DNA from: a bacterium
Lineage (GTDB): Bacteria > Myxococcota_A > Polyangia > Nannocystales > Nannocystaceae
Length of the DNA stretch: 64,000 nucleotides
Assembly: GCA_024742475.1 (NCBI GenBank)
Contig: JANSYI010000013.1
Span: 156,331-220,330, forward strand
Reading direction: 5' to 3'
In this document: in pieces, positions 16,830 through 27,244 of the stretch
Position numbering within the stretch: position 1 is the first letter of the stretch
Layout: each line of letters starts with the position of its first letter
The notes under the pieces: generated by a model
Databases searched by the model: none
Seen by the model: the letters and a program-made list of their open reading frames with translations, nothing else
Told to the model about the DNA's origin: nothing
Made by a program: the position numbers and the translations under genes

Positions 16830-18506
16830 ATGGGAGCTGAATCGAACACGGATGTCACTGTCGACTTCGAAGTCGACCCCGGATCCTACCGGCATTGGAA
16901 GGTCTCCTACGACGGCGCCATCGCGCGCGTCGCCATGGATGTCGACCCCAACGGTGGGCTCCGCAGTGACTACGAGCTGAAGCTCAACTCGTACGACCTC
17001 GGCGTCGACATCGAGCTGGCCGACATCGTTCGTCGCATGCGGTTCGAGCACCCCGAGGTGCGCGTGGTCGTGATGACCTCGGGCAACGACAAGGTGTTCT
17101 GCGCGGGCGCCAACATCCAGATGCTCGGCAGCAGCACGCACGGCTGGAAGGTCAACTTCTGCAAGTTCACCAACGAGACGCGCTGCGAGATCGAAGAAGC
17201 CACCGAAGCCAGCGCGCAGGTCTACATCGCGGCGTGCAACGGCACGACGGCCGGCGGCGGCTACGAGCTGGCGCTGGCGTGCAAGGAGATCTACCTCCAA
17301 GACGACGGCAACTCGGCGGTGAGCCTTCCCGAGGTGCCGCTGCTCGGCGTCCTGCCCGGCACCGGCGGCCTCACGCGCTTGGTCGACAAGCGCCGCATCC
17401 GTCGCGACCGCGCGGACGTGTTCTCGACCACGGCCGAGGGCATGCGAGGCAAGCGAGCAGTGCAGTGGAACCTGGTCGACGACGTGTTCCCTCGCTCGAA
17501 GTTCGACGAGAAGATCGCGGCGCGCTGCGAGGCACTGGTCGCGGACGCGGGCGAACTGGCCAGCGGCGAACGCAAGGGCGTGACGCTGGGCAAGCTCGGG
17601 GTCGAGTCGCTCGACAACGGCCGCAAGTACTCGAGCGTCGAGGTCACGTGGGACGACGAGGCCCGCACGGCGACGCTCACCATCGAGGGGCCGACGGCCG
17701 AAGACGTGGCGCTCGCCGAGCGCGGCGCCGAGGCGATGCACGAAGCCGGCGATCAACTGTGGGCGCTTCGGGCCTACCGTGAGCTCGACGACGCGCTGCT
17801 CCACCTTCGCAGCAACCACCCCAACGTCGGGTTGGTCGTCGTGCGCGCCAAGGGTGATGCCAAGCGCGTGTTGGCTCACGACAGCGCGCTGGTGAAGACG
17901 CGCGACCACTGGTTCGTTCGCGAAGTGCTGCTGCACATGGGCCGTGTGCTTCGTCGCATGGACAACACGAGCCGCTCGTTCTTCGCGCTCGGTGATGCCG
18001 GCACCGCGTTCGCGGGCAACCTGCTCGAGCTCGCTCTGGCCAGCGACAGGTTCTACTTGCTGGACGATCCGGACAACGTCGTTCATGTCGGAATCAGCGA
18101 CCTCAGCGAGGGCGCACTCCCGATGAGCACCGGACTCACCCGCATCCAGGCCCGCCTCTACGGCGAAGCCGACAAAGCCGAAGCCCTGGTCGGCCGCCGC
18201 GACCTTCTGGGTCCCGAAGACGCCGACGACGCCGGGCTGGTCACGATGCTGCTCGACGACATCGACTGGGACGACGACGTGCGCATCGCCATCGAAGAGC
18301 GCGTGAGCCTGTCGCCCGACGCACTCACCGGGATGGAACAGAACCTGCGCTTCGTCGGTCCCGAAACCCCCGACTCCAAGATCTACGCCCGGCTCAGCGC
18401 CTGGCAGAACTGGATCTTCATCCGCCCCAACGCCACCGGACCCGAGGGCGCACTCACCCTTTACGGCCGCCCCGAACGCCCCGCGTTCGACTGGCGCCGC
18501 GTCTAA
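16830..18506 (+). CDS. boxC: 2,3-epoxybenzoyl-CoA dihydrolase (BoxC)
   Basis: A 558-residue double-length crotonase-fold enzyme. BoxC opens the ring of 2,3-epoxybenzoyl-CoA and releases formate in the aerobic benzoyl-CoA (box) pathway. Seen: GNDKVFCAGANIQMLGSSTH at the oxyanion-hole region, CNGTTAGGGYELALAC, LPEVPLLGVLPGTGGLTRLV in the first half, and a second crotonase-like half (LGDAGTAFAGNLLELALASD; GLTRIQARLYGEA). Length and both halves match the BoxC family. It lies 27 bp before boxB, so they form an operon. Confidence 0.95.
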   Translation: MGAESNTDVTVDFEVDPGSYRHWKVSYDGAIARVAMDVDPNGGLRSDYELKLNSYDLGVDIELADIVRRMRFEHPEVRVVVMTSGNDKVFCAGANIQMLGSSTHGWKVNFCKFTNETRCEIEEATEASAQVYIAACNGTTAGGGYELALACKEIYLQDDGNSAVSLPEVPLLGVLPGTGGLTRLVDKRRIRRDRADVFSTTAEGMRGKRAVQWNLVDDVFPRSKFDEKIAARCEALVADAGELASGERKGVTLGKLGVESLDNGRKYSSVEVTWDDEARTATLTIEGPTAEDVALAERGAEAMHEAGDQLWALRAYRELDDALLHLRSNHPNVGLVVVRAKGDAKRVLAHDSALVKTRDHWFVREVLLHMGRVLRRMDNTSRSFFALGDAGTAFAGNLLELALASDRFYLLDDPDNVVHVGISDLSEGALPMSTGLTRIQARLYGEADKAEALVGRRDLLGPEDADDAGLVTMLLDDIDWDDDVRIAIEERVSLSPDALTGMEQNLRFVGPETPDSKIYARLSAWQNWIFIRPNATGPEGALTLYGRPERPAFDWRRV

Positions 18507-18533
18507 CCCACCACCACTTCAGGAGCACTCGCT

Positions 18534-19967
<1,434 letters not shown>

Positions 19968-19987
19968 AGGAGTGCGGTGGTTTTGGA

Positions 19988-20024
19988 GCCCGCCCCGGCG
20001 TTGCCGGTGGCGGGCTTTTCGTTT
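19988..20024 (+). terminator. Intrinsic terminator after boxCB
   Basis: gcccgccccggc (19988-19999) pairs with gccggtggcgggc (20003-20015, one bulged t), then ttttcgttt. It is well placed 20 bp after the boxB stop. Confidence 0.85.
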
Positions 20025-20062
20025 GTGGTGGTGGTGGGGTCGACGGGGCGTTCAGTCTCCCG

Positions 20063-20090
20063 CCCCGCGGAAACGCGGGGCTTCTTCTTT
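20063..20090 (+). terminator. Second terminator-like hairpin
   Basis: ccccgcg (20063-20069) and cgcgggg (20074-20080) form a 7-bp stem with loop gaaa, followed by cttcttcttt. It is a likely back-up terminator for boxCB. No gene is visible between here and 20580 apart from the repeats at 20413-20493. Confidence 0.6.
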
Positions 20091-20412
20091 GCCCTCGGAA
20101 GGCCGGGGCACCTTCGGGACACCCGGCCCGCGCGCCGTCCGGTAGTGTCAGCAGATGCGTGTTGTCCTCCTGGCGTTCGCCGGACTCGCGAGCCGGGACG
20201 CAGCGCGTTCGGTTCGCGACTCGCTGCGAATCCCGCTCGGTGCTCGACGCGAACTGGGAGGCGAGACCGCGCTCCTGCGAGGCCGACGACACGTCGCTCC
20301 CGCCCCGCGAGCTCAGCGAACCCGCGGGAGCGTGACGGTCAGGCCGCGCTCCCGAGCCCGCTCGACGAGCCCGCTCATCGGCCCAACGCTCGCCTGTTGT
20401 GGCCGGGCTATT

Positions 20413-20493
20413 TGATCCCTGCCAGCTCGGCAGAACTGATCCCGTCCCAGCTCGCCTGAACTGATCCCACCTCAGCTCGGCAGAACTGATCCC
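20413..20493. repeat. Tandem 25-bp repeats, IS21-like terminal repeats
   Basis: agctcggcagaactgatccc occurs at 20424-20443 and 20474-20493, with a variant (agctcgcctgaactgatccc) at 20449-20468, an exact 25-bp step. A partial copy (tgatccctgcc) starts at 20413. Repeated units ending in GATC-containing blocks are typical of the ends of IS21-family elements. No istA/istB gene is in the window, so this looks like an orphan end left by excision or deletion. Confidence 0.6.
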
Positions 20494-20581
20494 CCCACCT
20501 GAAACGGAGCTCAGCGCACGTGGTGCGAAGGGAGGGTGATGCTGTGGGTACCGGAGAACGTAGTCGAGTGAAGCCCGAGCC

Positions 20582-21433
20582 TCACCCCGCTACACCCGCG
20601 CGCTCCCCCAGATCGACGGCCGTGAACGCCGAGCACAGCTGCACCCCGTGCGCCTCGCCCGTCAACCTAAACGAGGCCGTCTCGATACTCCCCGGCTGCC
20701 GACGAGCGATCTCGATCGCAGTCGCCACATACGCATTCGCCATCGTCGTCCACCACGGAGCAAGATCAACCGGAATCCCCGCAAGTTCGCCAGAAACGAT
20801 CCTCGCGCCATCATCGGTTGCGGTTGCCGTGACGAAGTCGAAGTACTGGCTCGCGACGAGCGGCACACGCTTGGCGATGATGCGAGTGGAGACGAAGCGC
20901 AGCAGCATCTGATGCATGGCGCCGATGTCCTGACGAGCCTGAATGCAGGTGCGGCGATGCACGAACTCGAGGAACGGCTCGTCGGTCACACGGCTGCACG
21001 CGATGCCGGCGACCGCCAACGGGTACGTGTCGTACCAGCGCGACGCGAGGAACGCCTGCTCCAGGAAGGTGGCCCAAACCGGACCGTACCGAGGATTCAT
21101 CTCGCACAGGGCATCTCGCTGCGCCTGCGGCCCTCCTGGAAGCTGCGTCTCGACGTACTGCTGGTGTCCGCGATAGGCGTTGCCCTTCACGCGAAACGGG
21201 GCGCTGCCGGGCTCGAACACTGGGCTTTGTAGAGCGGACGCGCCTCCATCCCGGGGAGGGATGTATCGCTTGCCACGATGGTCCACTACCCAGAATGTAT
21301 CGCGCTGCGAGGGTCCGACGGCAACCCAGCGTGCGGTGCCATTGCGGGACCCTCGGCGGGCTGCCCCCGGCCGTGCCGACCAGCGGTCGATCTCGCGTCT
21401 ACGGCGCGATGCGCCGGACGTAGACCGCCCCAC
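20582..21433 (-). CDS. Myxobacterial hypothetical protein, DUF2378/TIGR02265-like
   Basis: A protein of up to 283 residues with no signal. From about residue 80 the pattern FRVKGNAYRGHQQYVETQLP, FLASRWYDTYPL, DIGAMHQMLLRFVSTRI and VPLVASQYFDF resembles the lineage-specific myxobacterial TIGR02265-type families, which are soluble, about 180-200 residues and of unknown function. I assign it by resemblance only. The listed GTG start overlaps the FG-GAP lipoprotein gene by 35 bp; a start nearer 21290 (GTG before DHRGKRYIPP) is equally possible. The first 35 residues are low-complexity Arg-rich and may not be translated. Confidence 0.55.
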   Translation of the reverse strand: MGRSTSGASRRRREIDRWSARPGAARRGSRNGTARWVAVGPSQRDTFWVVDHRGKRYIPPRDGGASALQSPVFEPGSAPFRVKGNAYRGHQQYVETQLPGGPQAQRDALCEMNPRYGPVWATFLEQAFLASRWYDTYPLAVAGIACSRVTDEPFLEFVHRRTCIQARQDIGAMHQMLLRFVSTRIIAKRVPLVASQYFDFVTATATDDGARIVSGELAGIPVDLAPWWTTMANAYVATAIEIARRQPGSIETASFRLTGEAHGVQLCSAFTAVDLGERAGVAG

Positions 21434-23636
21434 TCCCCGACGCAGTGTTGTCGCTCTGGTCCCCGTTCACACCCGTCGCGGCGCTGTCTTCCCGGAACCC
21501 TCCGATCGCGAGCCTGTTCCCCAACAACGCCACCGAGCGCGCGAACCCGTCGGCGGCGTCGGTGTTGGAGGCCTTGAGGTACGCCGCTTGCGTCCACGAG
21601 CTCCCAGTGCGGCGGAACAGGAAGACCGCGCCGGCGTTGGAGGCTGATTCGTCGGACTCATCCCCCCCGAGCCCCATCGCGTTGCTGCTCTCCCCGTGAG
21701 CTCCGACGGCGAGCGTGTCTCCGTCGATGCTGAGGGATGCGCCGAAGTGGTCGCTGTCGCCCGTCGTGGAGGCCTTGAGATACGCCTGCTGTGCCCACGA
21801 ACCGCCCGTTCTCTCGAACACGTACACGGCTCCTGCAAACTGCAACGAGTCGTCAGTCTGATCCGCGTCCACTCCCGTCGCGCTGCTGCCTTCCCCGTAC
21901 GCTCCGACCGCCAGCGTCTCACCCGACAGCGTGACCGCGAACCCGAAACCATCGTCGAACCCCGGGTTGGACGCCTTGATATAGGCTTGCTGCGCCCAGG
22001 AGTCGCCCGATCGCTCGAACACATACACGGCGCCACTCGAATCCGCAGCGTTGCTGGTTTCGTCACCGTTCACCCCTGCTGCGGCACTGTCTTCGCCCGA
22101 GGCTCCAACGACCAGGGTATCCTCCGACATCGCCAGCGACCTCCCGAAACGGTCGTGTGCACCCGGGTTGGACGCCTTGATGTAGGCTGCCTGAGACCAC
22201 GTCGCGCCCGTGCGCTCGAAGACGTAGACGGCTCCACTGTCGAAGGTGTCGTCGCTGCTTTGGTCGCCGTCGACGCCCGTCGCGGAGCTGTCTTCCATGG
22301 TGGCACCCACCGCGATCGTGTTCCCGACGATGGCCACGCTGATCCCGAATCGATCTGCATATCCCGTGTTGGAGGCTTTGAGGTATGCCTCCTGCGTCCA
22401 CGTGGACCCGGTGCGATGGAAGACATACGCCGCTCCGCTGCCCTGCAGCCCGTTGTCGGACTGGTCTCCGTCAACGCCGGTCGCGGCGCTGTCCTCGTTC
22501 TCCGCTCCGACCACGAGTGTGTCACCCGACAGTGCGACCGAGGTCCCGAACTGGTCGAGGTATTGTGGGTTGGTGGCCTTGATGCGGGCCTCGTGCTGCC
22601 ACGACGTTCCCACGCGTCGAAAGACATGGACCGCTCCGCTGAGCGTCGACAACTCCCCAGTTTGTCCGCCACTTCCATCCACGCCGATATCATCGGTGCT
22701 CTCGTGATGGGTGCCGACCACGAGCGTGTCCCCGTCCATGGCGATCGACCAGCCGAACTCGTCGCCCGAGGCCGTGTTCGATGCCTTGAGGTACGCCTCG
22801 TCGAAGTCCTCGCAGCTGACGCCAAGCGCCAGCTCGCACGGGTCCGCATCGGCGGGAAGGCAGGCGGTGTTCGGCCCGCTCGCATCGTCTCCGCTCTCGT
22901 TCGTCGTGCCCTTGGGGCAGGGCCAACAGGCGTTGTCTTCGACGAACTCGTTCTCCTCGCACAGGATGCTGTCGCACGGTGTGTCGTCGCCCGAGGGGTC
23001 GTCGCCCTCGTCGTTGTCCGTTCCGGGTGGGCATGCCACGCAAGCGTTGCTCTGCACGTGCTCGTTCGAGGCGCAGAGCGAGGCATCACATGCGGTGTCC
23101 TTGCCGCTGGCATCGTCGCCGGCTCGGTTCGTCGTCCCCGCAGGACACGGCGTGCAGGCGTGGTCTTCCACCCGCTGGTCGACGCCGCACAGCACCGCAT
23201 CACACGCGGTGTCGTCACCCGCGGCGTCATCGCCTTGCTCGTTGATCGTTCCCGGGCCGCACGCGACGCAGACGTGGTCGTCCACGAACGCGTCCACGTC
23301 ACACAGCACGGCGTCGCACTCGGTCGGCTGCCCGTCGGGATCGTCGCCCGCGTCGTTGGTGGTGCCGGGAGGGCACTGCACACAGCCGTCAGCACCGACG
23401 AACTCGTCCTGGGCGCAGGGAACGGAAGGGGAGCCCGTCTCGTCCGCCTGACCGGTGGTGCCCGTTGTCGTGGTCGTGCCGGCGCTCACTCCGTCGTCGC
23501 TGCTGGAGGATCCCGTATCCCCGCTCGAGCTTCCGTCGGTCTCCGTCTCGCCTGCTGCTGCAGGGCTGTCACCGCATGCGATGCTCGAGGTCGACAGTGC
23601 CAGGACGATGGCGAGGTGGCGGGTTCGCGAGAGCAT
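21399..23636 (-). CDS. FG-GAP-repeat surface lipoprotein with Cys-rich N-terminal repeats
   Basis: A 745-residue lipoprotein. ATG 23636 gives the leader LAIVLALSTSSIACGD. After a Ser/Thr/Gly linker come five Cys-rich units of about 36 residues (pattern CPPGTTNDAGDDPDG, CDAVLCDVDAFVDDHVCVAC), similar to growth-factor-receptor-like Cys repeats. The remainder is seven or so FG-GAP-like blades of about 63 residues (DQFGTSVALSGDTLVVGAEN, GAVYVFERTG), each with a Ca-binding-like DxDGDxS loop, forming a beta-propeller. Such propellers bind ligands or partners at the cell surface. The promoter side carries one copy of the 69-bp repeat. Confidence 0.88.
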   Translation of the reverse strand: MLSRTRHLAIVLALSTSSIACGDSPAAAGETETDGSSSGDTGSSSSDDGVSAGTTTTTGTTGQADETGSPSVPCAQDEFVGADGCVQCPPGTTNDAGDDPDGQPTECDAVLCDVDAFVDDHVCVACGPGTINEQGDDAAGDDTACDAVLCGVDQRVEDHACTPCPAGTTNRAGDDASGKDTACDASLCASNEHVQSNACVACPPGTDNDEGDDPSGDDTPCDSILCEENEFVEDNACWPCPKGTTNESGDDASGPNTACLPADADPCELALGVSCEDFDEAYLKASNTASGDEFGWSIAMDGDTLVVGTHHESTDDIGVDGSGGQTGELSTLSGAVHVFRRVGTSWQHEARIKATNPQYLDQFGTSVALSGDTLVVGAENEDSAATGVDGDQSDNGLQGSGAAYVFHRTGSTWTQEAYLKASNTGYADRFGISVAIVGNTIAVGATMEDSSATGVDGDQSSDDTFDSGAVYVFERTGATWSQAAYIKASNPGAHDRFGRSLAMSEDTLVVGASGEDSAAAGVNGDETSNAADSSGAVYVFERSGDSWAQQAYIKASNPGFDDGFGFAVTLSGETLAVGAYGEGSSATGVDADQTDDSLQFAGAVYVFERTGGSWAQQAYLKASTTGDSDHFGASLSIDGDTLAVGAHGESSNAMGLGGDESDESASNAGAVFLFRRTGSSWTQAAYLKASNTDAADGFARSVALLGNRLAIGGFREDSAATGVNGDQSDNTASGSGAVYVRRIAP

Positions 23637-23705
23637 GGGGAGACGCCTGCGCGCAAGCATACGCGCCAACGCCCGGCGGCCCTCGGGCTTGCCCTCTTCC
23701 GTTCA
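23637..23705. repeat. 69-bp direct repeat, copy 1
   Basis: Identical over 69 bp to 28360-28428 and in the same orientation. Copy 1 abuts the start codon of the FG-GAP lipoprotein gene, so it probably holds that gene's 5' untranslated region and perhaps its promoter. The next base differs (the second copy has an extra a before gatg). Confidence 0.9.
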
Positions 23706-23745
23706 GATGCACGAGCCGTAGCCAGCCCTCGCCCAACGGACGTTG

Positions 23746-24348
23746 TCACTTGTTGCGGACGCGAGGGACGAACCGTCCGGATCGCAAGCTGATCTGGTGG
23801 TCGATGACCGCGTCGAAGTCCTCGATCAGCCCGCCGATGCCCGCGGTCTCCGCCTCGAGATGACCCAGAGCGTAGGCGATCGCCTCGATGGTCGAGACTT
23901 CGAGCGCGGGGTTCTTCGCGACGCGGATGCGGTAGTTGCCCGGCCGCGGCGGATTGAGCGAAACGCACGGAAGGGCGCGCATCCACGGCGTGATGTGGAG
24001 CAGCTTGCGGGCCTCCGACCACGTCCCGTCGATGACGACCAGCGTGTCGAGCGACGGCGGATTGGCGCCCTCGAGCACCGTCGCGTCGCGGCTCGGGAAG
24101 AGCACGGCCGCGTTGCCGACCTCGCGGTGAGGCACTCGCAGCTCGCCATCGGGTAAGTCCTTCTCCGCCCGGACGACCTCGACTCGGCTCAGCCCGAGCT
24201 TCGCGATCTTTGCCGTGCCGAAGGGGTGCTTCCGCTCGCGGGGATGCTGCACGATGAGGACGTCGACGCGATTTTCGACCCGGCGAACCAGGCGGCAGAA
24301 GCAGCCGACCTCGGGGCGAAAGCAGCGATAGCACGTCGGCCGACCCAT
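23746..24348 (-). CDS. tRNA-uridine aminocarboxypropyltransferase (DTW domain)
   Basis: A 200-residue DTW-domain protein of the TapT/TuaA type that transfers the aminocarboxypropyl group of SAM to a tRNA uridine (acp3U). It has the N-terminal zinc-like Cys set (CYRCFRPEVGCFC), the HPRERKHPFGTAKIAKLGL segment and the name-giving motif LVVIDGTWSEARKLL near residue 110. The YRIR and EAIAYALGHLE segments are also standard. ATG 24348 starts directly before the Cys motif; the longer upstream frame is Arg-rich and unlikely. Confidence 0.88.
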   Translation of the reverse strand: MGRPTCYRCFRPEVGCFCRLVRRVENRVDVLIVQHPRERKHPFGTAKIAKLGLSRVEVVRAEKDLPDGELRVPHREVGNAAVLFPSRDATVLEGANPPSLDTLVVIDGTWSEARKLLHITPWMRALPCVSLNPPRPGNYRIRVAKNPALEVSTIEAIAYALGHLEAETAGIGGLIEDFDAVIDHQISLRSGRFVPRVRNK

Positions 24349-24436
24349 GAGCCGCCGACGATGCCCGATTTCTCGGCCGTCTGCAGGTCTGGCGCGCTCA
24401 CGGAAAGGGGCCGCCGAGGCCGACCCGCTGATCGAC

Positions 24437-24874
24437 TCAGCCCGTCGTGCCCGAGGAGCTGCCGGACCCCGCATCGGTGTCGCTCGTTCCCATTCCCTTC
24501 CCGGTGGACGTGCTCGACCCGCTGGAGCTACTCCCGGCTCCGCTGGTGGAGGTCTCGCCTTGGGTCGTCTCCCCGTTCGTGGTCCCCGGCGGATCGGCGC
24601 TGGCGTTCGATCCCTCGAACGTCTCGGACTCCTCCGCCCCGTACGCGGTGGACGATCCCCAGGTGTCCGGTCCCGATGTGGTGGTCTCGCCGTCCCCGTC
24701 CTCCGCCGGGCAGCCGCTCATGGTCAATCCCAGCAGCAGCGCACTCGCCGCTCGGGCCATGTTCGCAGGCCGGCCAGCGCCGACGGGCTGTCCACAGTGC
24801 GGACAATGAGCATCGCCCGCGAGGACGTACCGCGCGCATCCACCACAAACATCCATCTGTCTGTCCATCGTCAC
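24437..24874 (-). CDS. Zinc-ribbon protein with internal lipobox and Ser/Gly tail
   Basis: A 145-residue protein of odd build. Residues 9-27 form a zinc ribbon (CGGCARYVLAGDAHCPHCG). Residues about 40-54 are a hydrophobic helix ending in a lipobox-like LTMSGC, and the remainder is a Ser/Gly/Thr/Glu-rich low-complexity tail with no fold. The tail looks like the linkers of the other surface lipoproteins here, but no domain follows. Either the ribbon is cytoplasmic with the helix as an anchor, or the true start is the internal ATG and the ribbon is not exported. Function unknown. Confidence 0.6.
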   Translation of the reverse strand: MTMDRQMDVCGGCARYVLAGDAHCPHCGQPVGAGRPANMARAASALLLGLTMSGCPAEDGDGETTTSGPDTWGSSTAYGAEESETFEGSNASADPPGTTNGETTQGETSTSGAGSSSSGSSTSTGKGMGTSDTDAGSGSSSGTTG

Positions 24875-25222
24875 CCGCTACGAACGCCCGTGACGCTCGA
24901 TTGCCTCACGAGATCTGCTTCCGCACCTTCGCGACCTCGCGCGAACTGCCATCACGCATCGCGGTTTCCCCGTATGGGCGCGGAGCGCACGGCCTCGCCG
25001 TCGGCCGAGCAGCCGCTCGTCGTCGATCAACCCGCACCGTCGAGGCGCGGGAAACGTATGAGACGGACCCCGAACAGTTCGAGCGTTCCGTGGGGTGCAC
25101 CTTGGGCGCGTCCGACTTGGCAGCCCTCGTCGGATACATCGGCCAGGCCGGGCCGTAGAGACGACCCGGCCTCACGGATCACCGCTGTTGCCGAGTCCAC
25201 GCTTTGCCTACGGCGCCGTCGC
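24875..25222. other. Gap with a possible frameshifted plus-strand gene remnant
   Basis: No full gene. On the plus strand, about 24990-25158, one frame reads ETYETDPEQFERSVGCTLGA then SDLAALVGYIGQAGP and stop, with high G+C at third codon positions. An adjacent frame just upstream reads PSAEQPLVVDQPAPSRRGK. Together they could be one short gene split by a frameshift. Evidence is weak. Confidence 0.25.
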
Positions 25223-25861
25223 TCAGGGCGGAGGTTCGATTTCTGTTCGTTCGGCATACGGGCGTAGTCGATCGTCGTGCAGGCCGCAACGACGAAAGAT
25301 CTCGCGCGCGCGCTCCAGAACCGGTCCCTCTTCCTCCACTGCACACCACTCCGGGCCCCATGGGAGATCTTCAATCAGCCAGTTGCGTCCTCCGGTGGAC
25401 CAGTCATCGCGGTGCTCCGGCACCCGTGGGACTCCCGTCGTCCACTCCTGCCGACCCGGGGGAAGCCAGACACAGCACGTGATTTCATCTTCTCGTAAAG
25501 GCGCGGATAGGCCGGCGGCTCGGAACTTGTCCTCTCCGCCACGCATGTGGGCATTCAAGCAATCGAGCTGCGGGGCCGGCATTCCGTCGAGGAGCCCGTC
25601 GATCATGCCCTCCTCCTCAGCCTCGTCGAAGAACCAGGGCGACCACGGCGACTCATGGTCGAACCCCGCGACGATTCCCCAGTCGGTCCCGAGGAGCACC
25701 GAGAGTCGGTCCCCAGCGCCGTTCTCCCAAACGGCCAGGTCCACCCTTTCGAGCCAGCCCTGGACGAAGACGACCCGCTGCGCCTGGTCCAGTTCTTCGC
25801 TGACTCTAGCGGCTGTACGAACGGAGTCGCGAAGGGTGTCGAGTTGCGTACGTGCGTCCAC
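25223..25861 (-). CDS. Hypothetical acidic protein
   Basis: A 212-residue soluble protein I do not recognise. GTG start. An N-terminal helical part (TLRDSVRTAARVSEELDQAQ) leads to a Trp-rich acidic middle (GFDHESPWSPWFFDEAEEEG; DDWSTGGRNWLIEDLPWGPE) and a short basic end. The density of Trp, Asp and Glu resembles small immunity or SMI1/KNR4-like proteins, but no defining motif is present and no toxin gene stands next to it. It lies at the left of the accessory region. Codon use is ordinary for the window. Confidence 0.6.
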   Translation of the reverse strand: MDARTQLDTLRDSVRTAARVSEELDQAQRVVFVQGWLERVDLAVWENGAGDRLSVLLGTDWGIVAGFDHESPWSPWFFDEAEEEGMIDGLLDGMPAPQLDCLNAHMRGGEDKFRAAGLSAPLREDEITCCVWLPPGRQEWTTGVPRVPEHRDDWSTGGRNWLIEDLPWGPEWCAVEEEGPVLERAREIFRRCGLHDDRLRPYAERTEIEPPP

Positions 25862-26117
25862 GACGGGAGCCTATCGTGGGGTTTCCGTCACGACCACATC
25901 TTGCTCCCTCCCCACGAGAGCGTCGTGCTGCCGGCCGCCTCGACGTCGGCCACCTAGTCGGGCGGAGTGTGCACCGCGTTCGTTCTTGATCTCGTGCACC
26001 TCGACCCGGATCTGGGCGACTTTCCGCTCACCTCGGAGCGGCCGACGGATTCTTTTTTTCCTGCCTCGCAATCGATCCGAGCGTGGGTCCCTCCAACGCC
26101 GGCGTTCGAGGACCCCA

Positions 26118-26966
26118 ATGTTCCGTATCAGCTTTCATCGTTCCGTCGCCCAAACCGGTCTCGTAGCCCTTCTCGCCCTCGGGAGCGTGGGCACGGGCTG
26201 CAACATGTTCGCGAGCATGGGCGCTCAAGCCCGCGGCACCGCCAACTCGCTCGGCAAGCGCAACGTCACCTTCGACCGCCCCGCACCGGCAGAACACGAC
26301 CTCTCGGGCATCGAACAGGTCGCACTCGTCGACCTCGAGGGTGACGAGGCCACCGCGGACATCCTCCAGAGCCGCCTCGCGAGCCTGCTCTCCGACGGCA
26401 AACGCTTCGAGCTCAACGCAGCAACGTCGCAGGAGGACGTTCAGGCTCAGGGTGTCGAGGCGCTCGCGATCATCGGCGGCAAGGTCGTGCGGGCCGACTA
26501 CGAGGAGCGAACCGACTCAGAGGAGGCAACCTGCAACGGCGACCCATGCACGCTCAGCACGCGGACGGGCACCGCAACGGTTGCGATCGACTTCTCAATG
26601 ATCGATGCGGCCTCGGGCAAGGTCCTCCTGCGCAAGACGCTCGAGGAGACCGCCGAGGAGAAAACGTCCGCCCAAGGTTCCCCACCGTCGATTCGACGGC
26701 AACGCGATGAAGGACGCGCTGGTTGCGACCGTTGCCGAATCATTCCACGGGCTCATCAGTCCCCACAGCGTCAGCGAGACCGTGTTCTTCGAGACCGACG
26801 GCAAGGCCAAGTCGCTCAAGGCTGGTGCGAACCGGGCGATGAGCGGCGACCTCGAAGGCGCCGTCTCGGCGTTCGAGCAAGGGCTGGCGGAGGCGAAGTC
26901 CAAGAACGACAAGAAGGCGGTCGCCAAGGCTCAGTTCGACCTGGGCCTCGGACTCATCATCGGCCT
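26118..26966 (+). pseudogene. TPR-ended lipoprotein, frameshifted and 3'-truncated
   Basis: The leader (TGLVALLALGSVGTGC) begins at ATG 26118. The frame continues through a domain with IEQVALVDLEGDEATADILQ and GVEALAIIGGKVVRADYEER, like periplasmic curli/CsgG-related or Lpp-type stress lipoproteins. Near 26690 the coherent reading jumps by one base to FDGNAMKDALVATVAESFHG and a TPR-like helix pair (GANRAMSGDLEGAVSAFEQG). It breaks off about 26957-26966, where a minus-strand gene fragment begins. Both a frameshift (or sequencing error) and a real 3' truncation are indicated. Confidence 0.7.
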
Positions 26967-27244
26967 CCCACGCACTCCCCCGCGATCGCGCTCGGCCCGT
27001 TCTCGCCGTAGCGCCAACCCGAGTCGCAGTCCTCGTCGGGGAACGAACAGTATCCCGATGGCTCGCAGAACCCCTGCAGCGTCTCGAGCCGACAGCCGTC
27101 GTCCGTCTGGCAGGAAAACGCCTCGGTGCGGCAGCCCGTCGTCGCGAGCATCACCACCGAGAACCCGCAGACTACGAACCGGCCCGCTGTCCGGATACTG
27201 TCGCCCGCCGGAGCCGTCGTGAAGTCCAGGGATACCCGCAGCAT
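26957..27244 (-). pseudogene. Cys-rich lipoprotein leader, 3'-truncated
   Basis: On the minus strand the frame holds a lipoprotein leader (FVVCGFSVVMLATTGC) and a Cys-rich module with FCEPSGYCSFPDEDCDSGWR and YGENGPSAIAGECV. This module is common at the start of large myxobacterial surface lipoproteins, where a propeller or other domain follows. Here a stop comes 3 codons later, exactly at the junction with the truncated plus-strand lipoprotein gene. The leader is also fused at its 5' side to an unrelated frame. It is a gene relic. Confidence 0.65.

Noticed and set aside
20155..20415. Possible 86-residue gene between the terminators and IS21-like repeats
   Set aside because: It starts with a leader-like MRVVLLAFAG but then becomes Arg/Ser-rich with no family features and no ribosome site.
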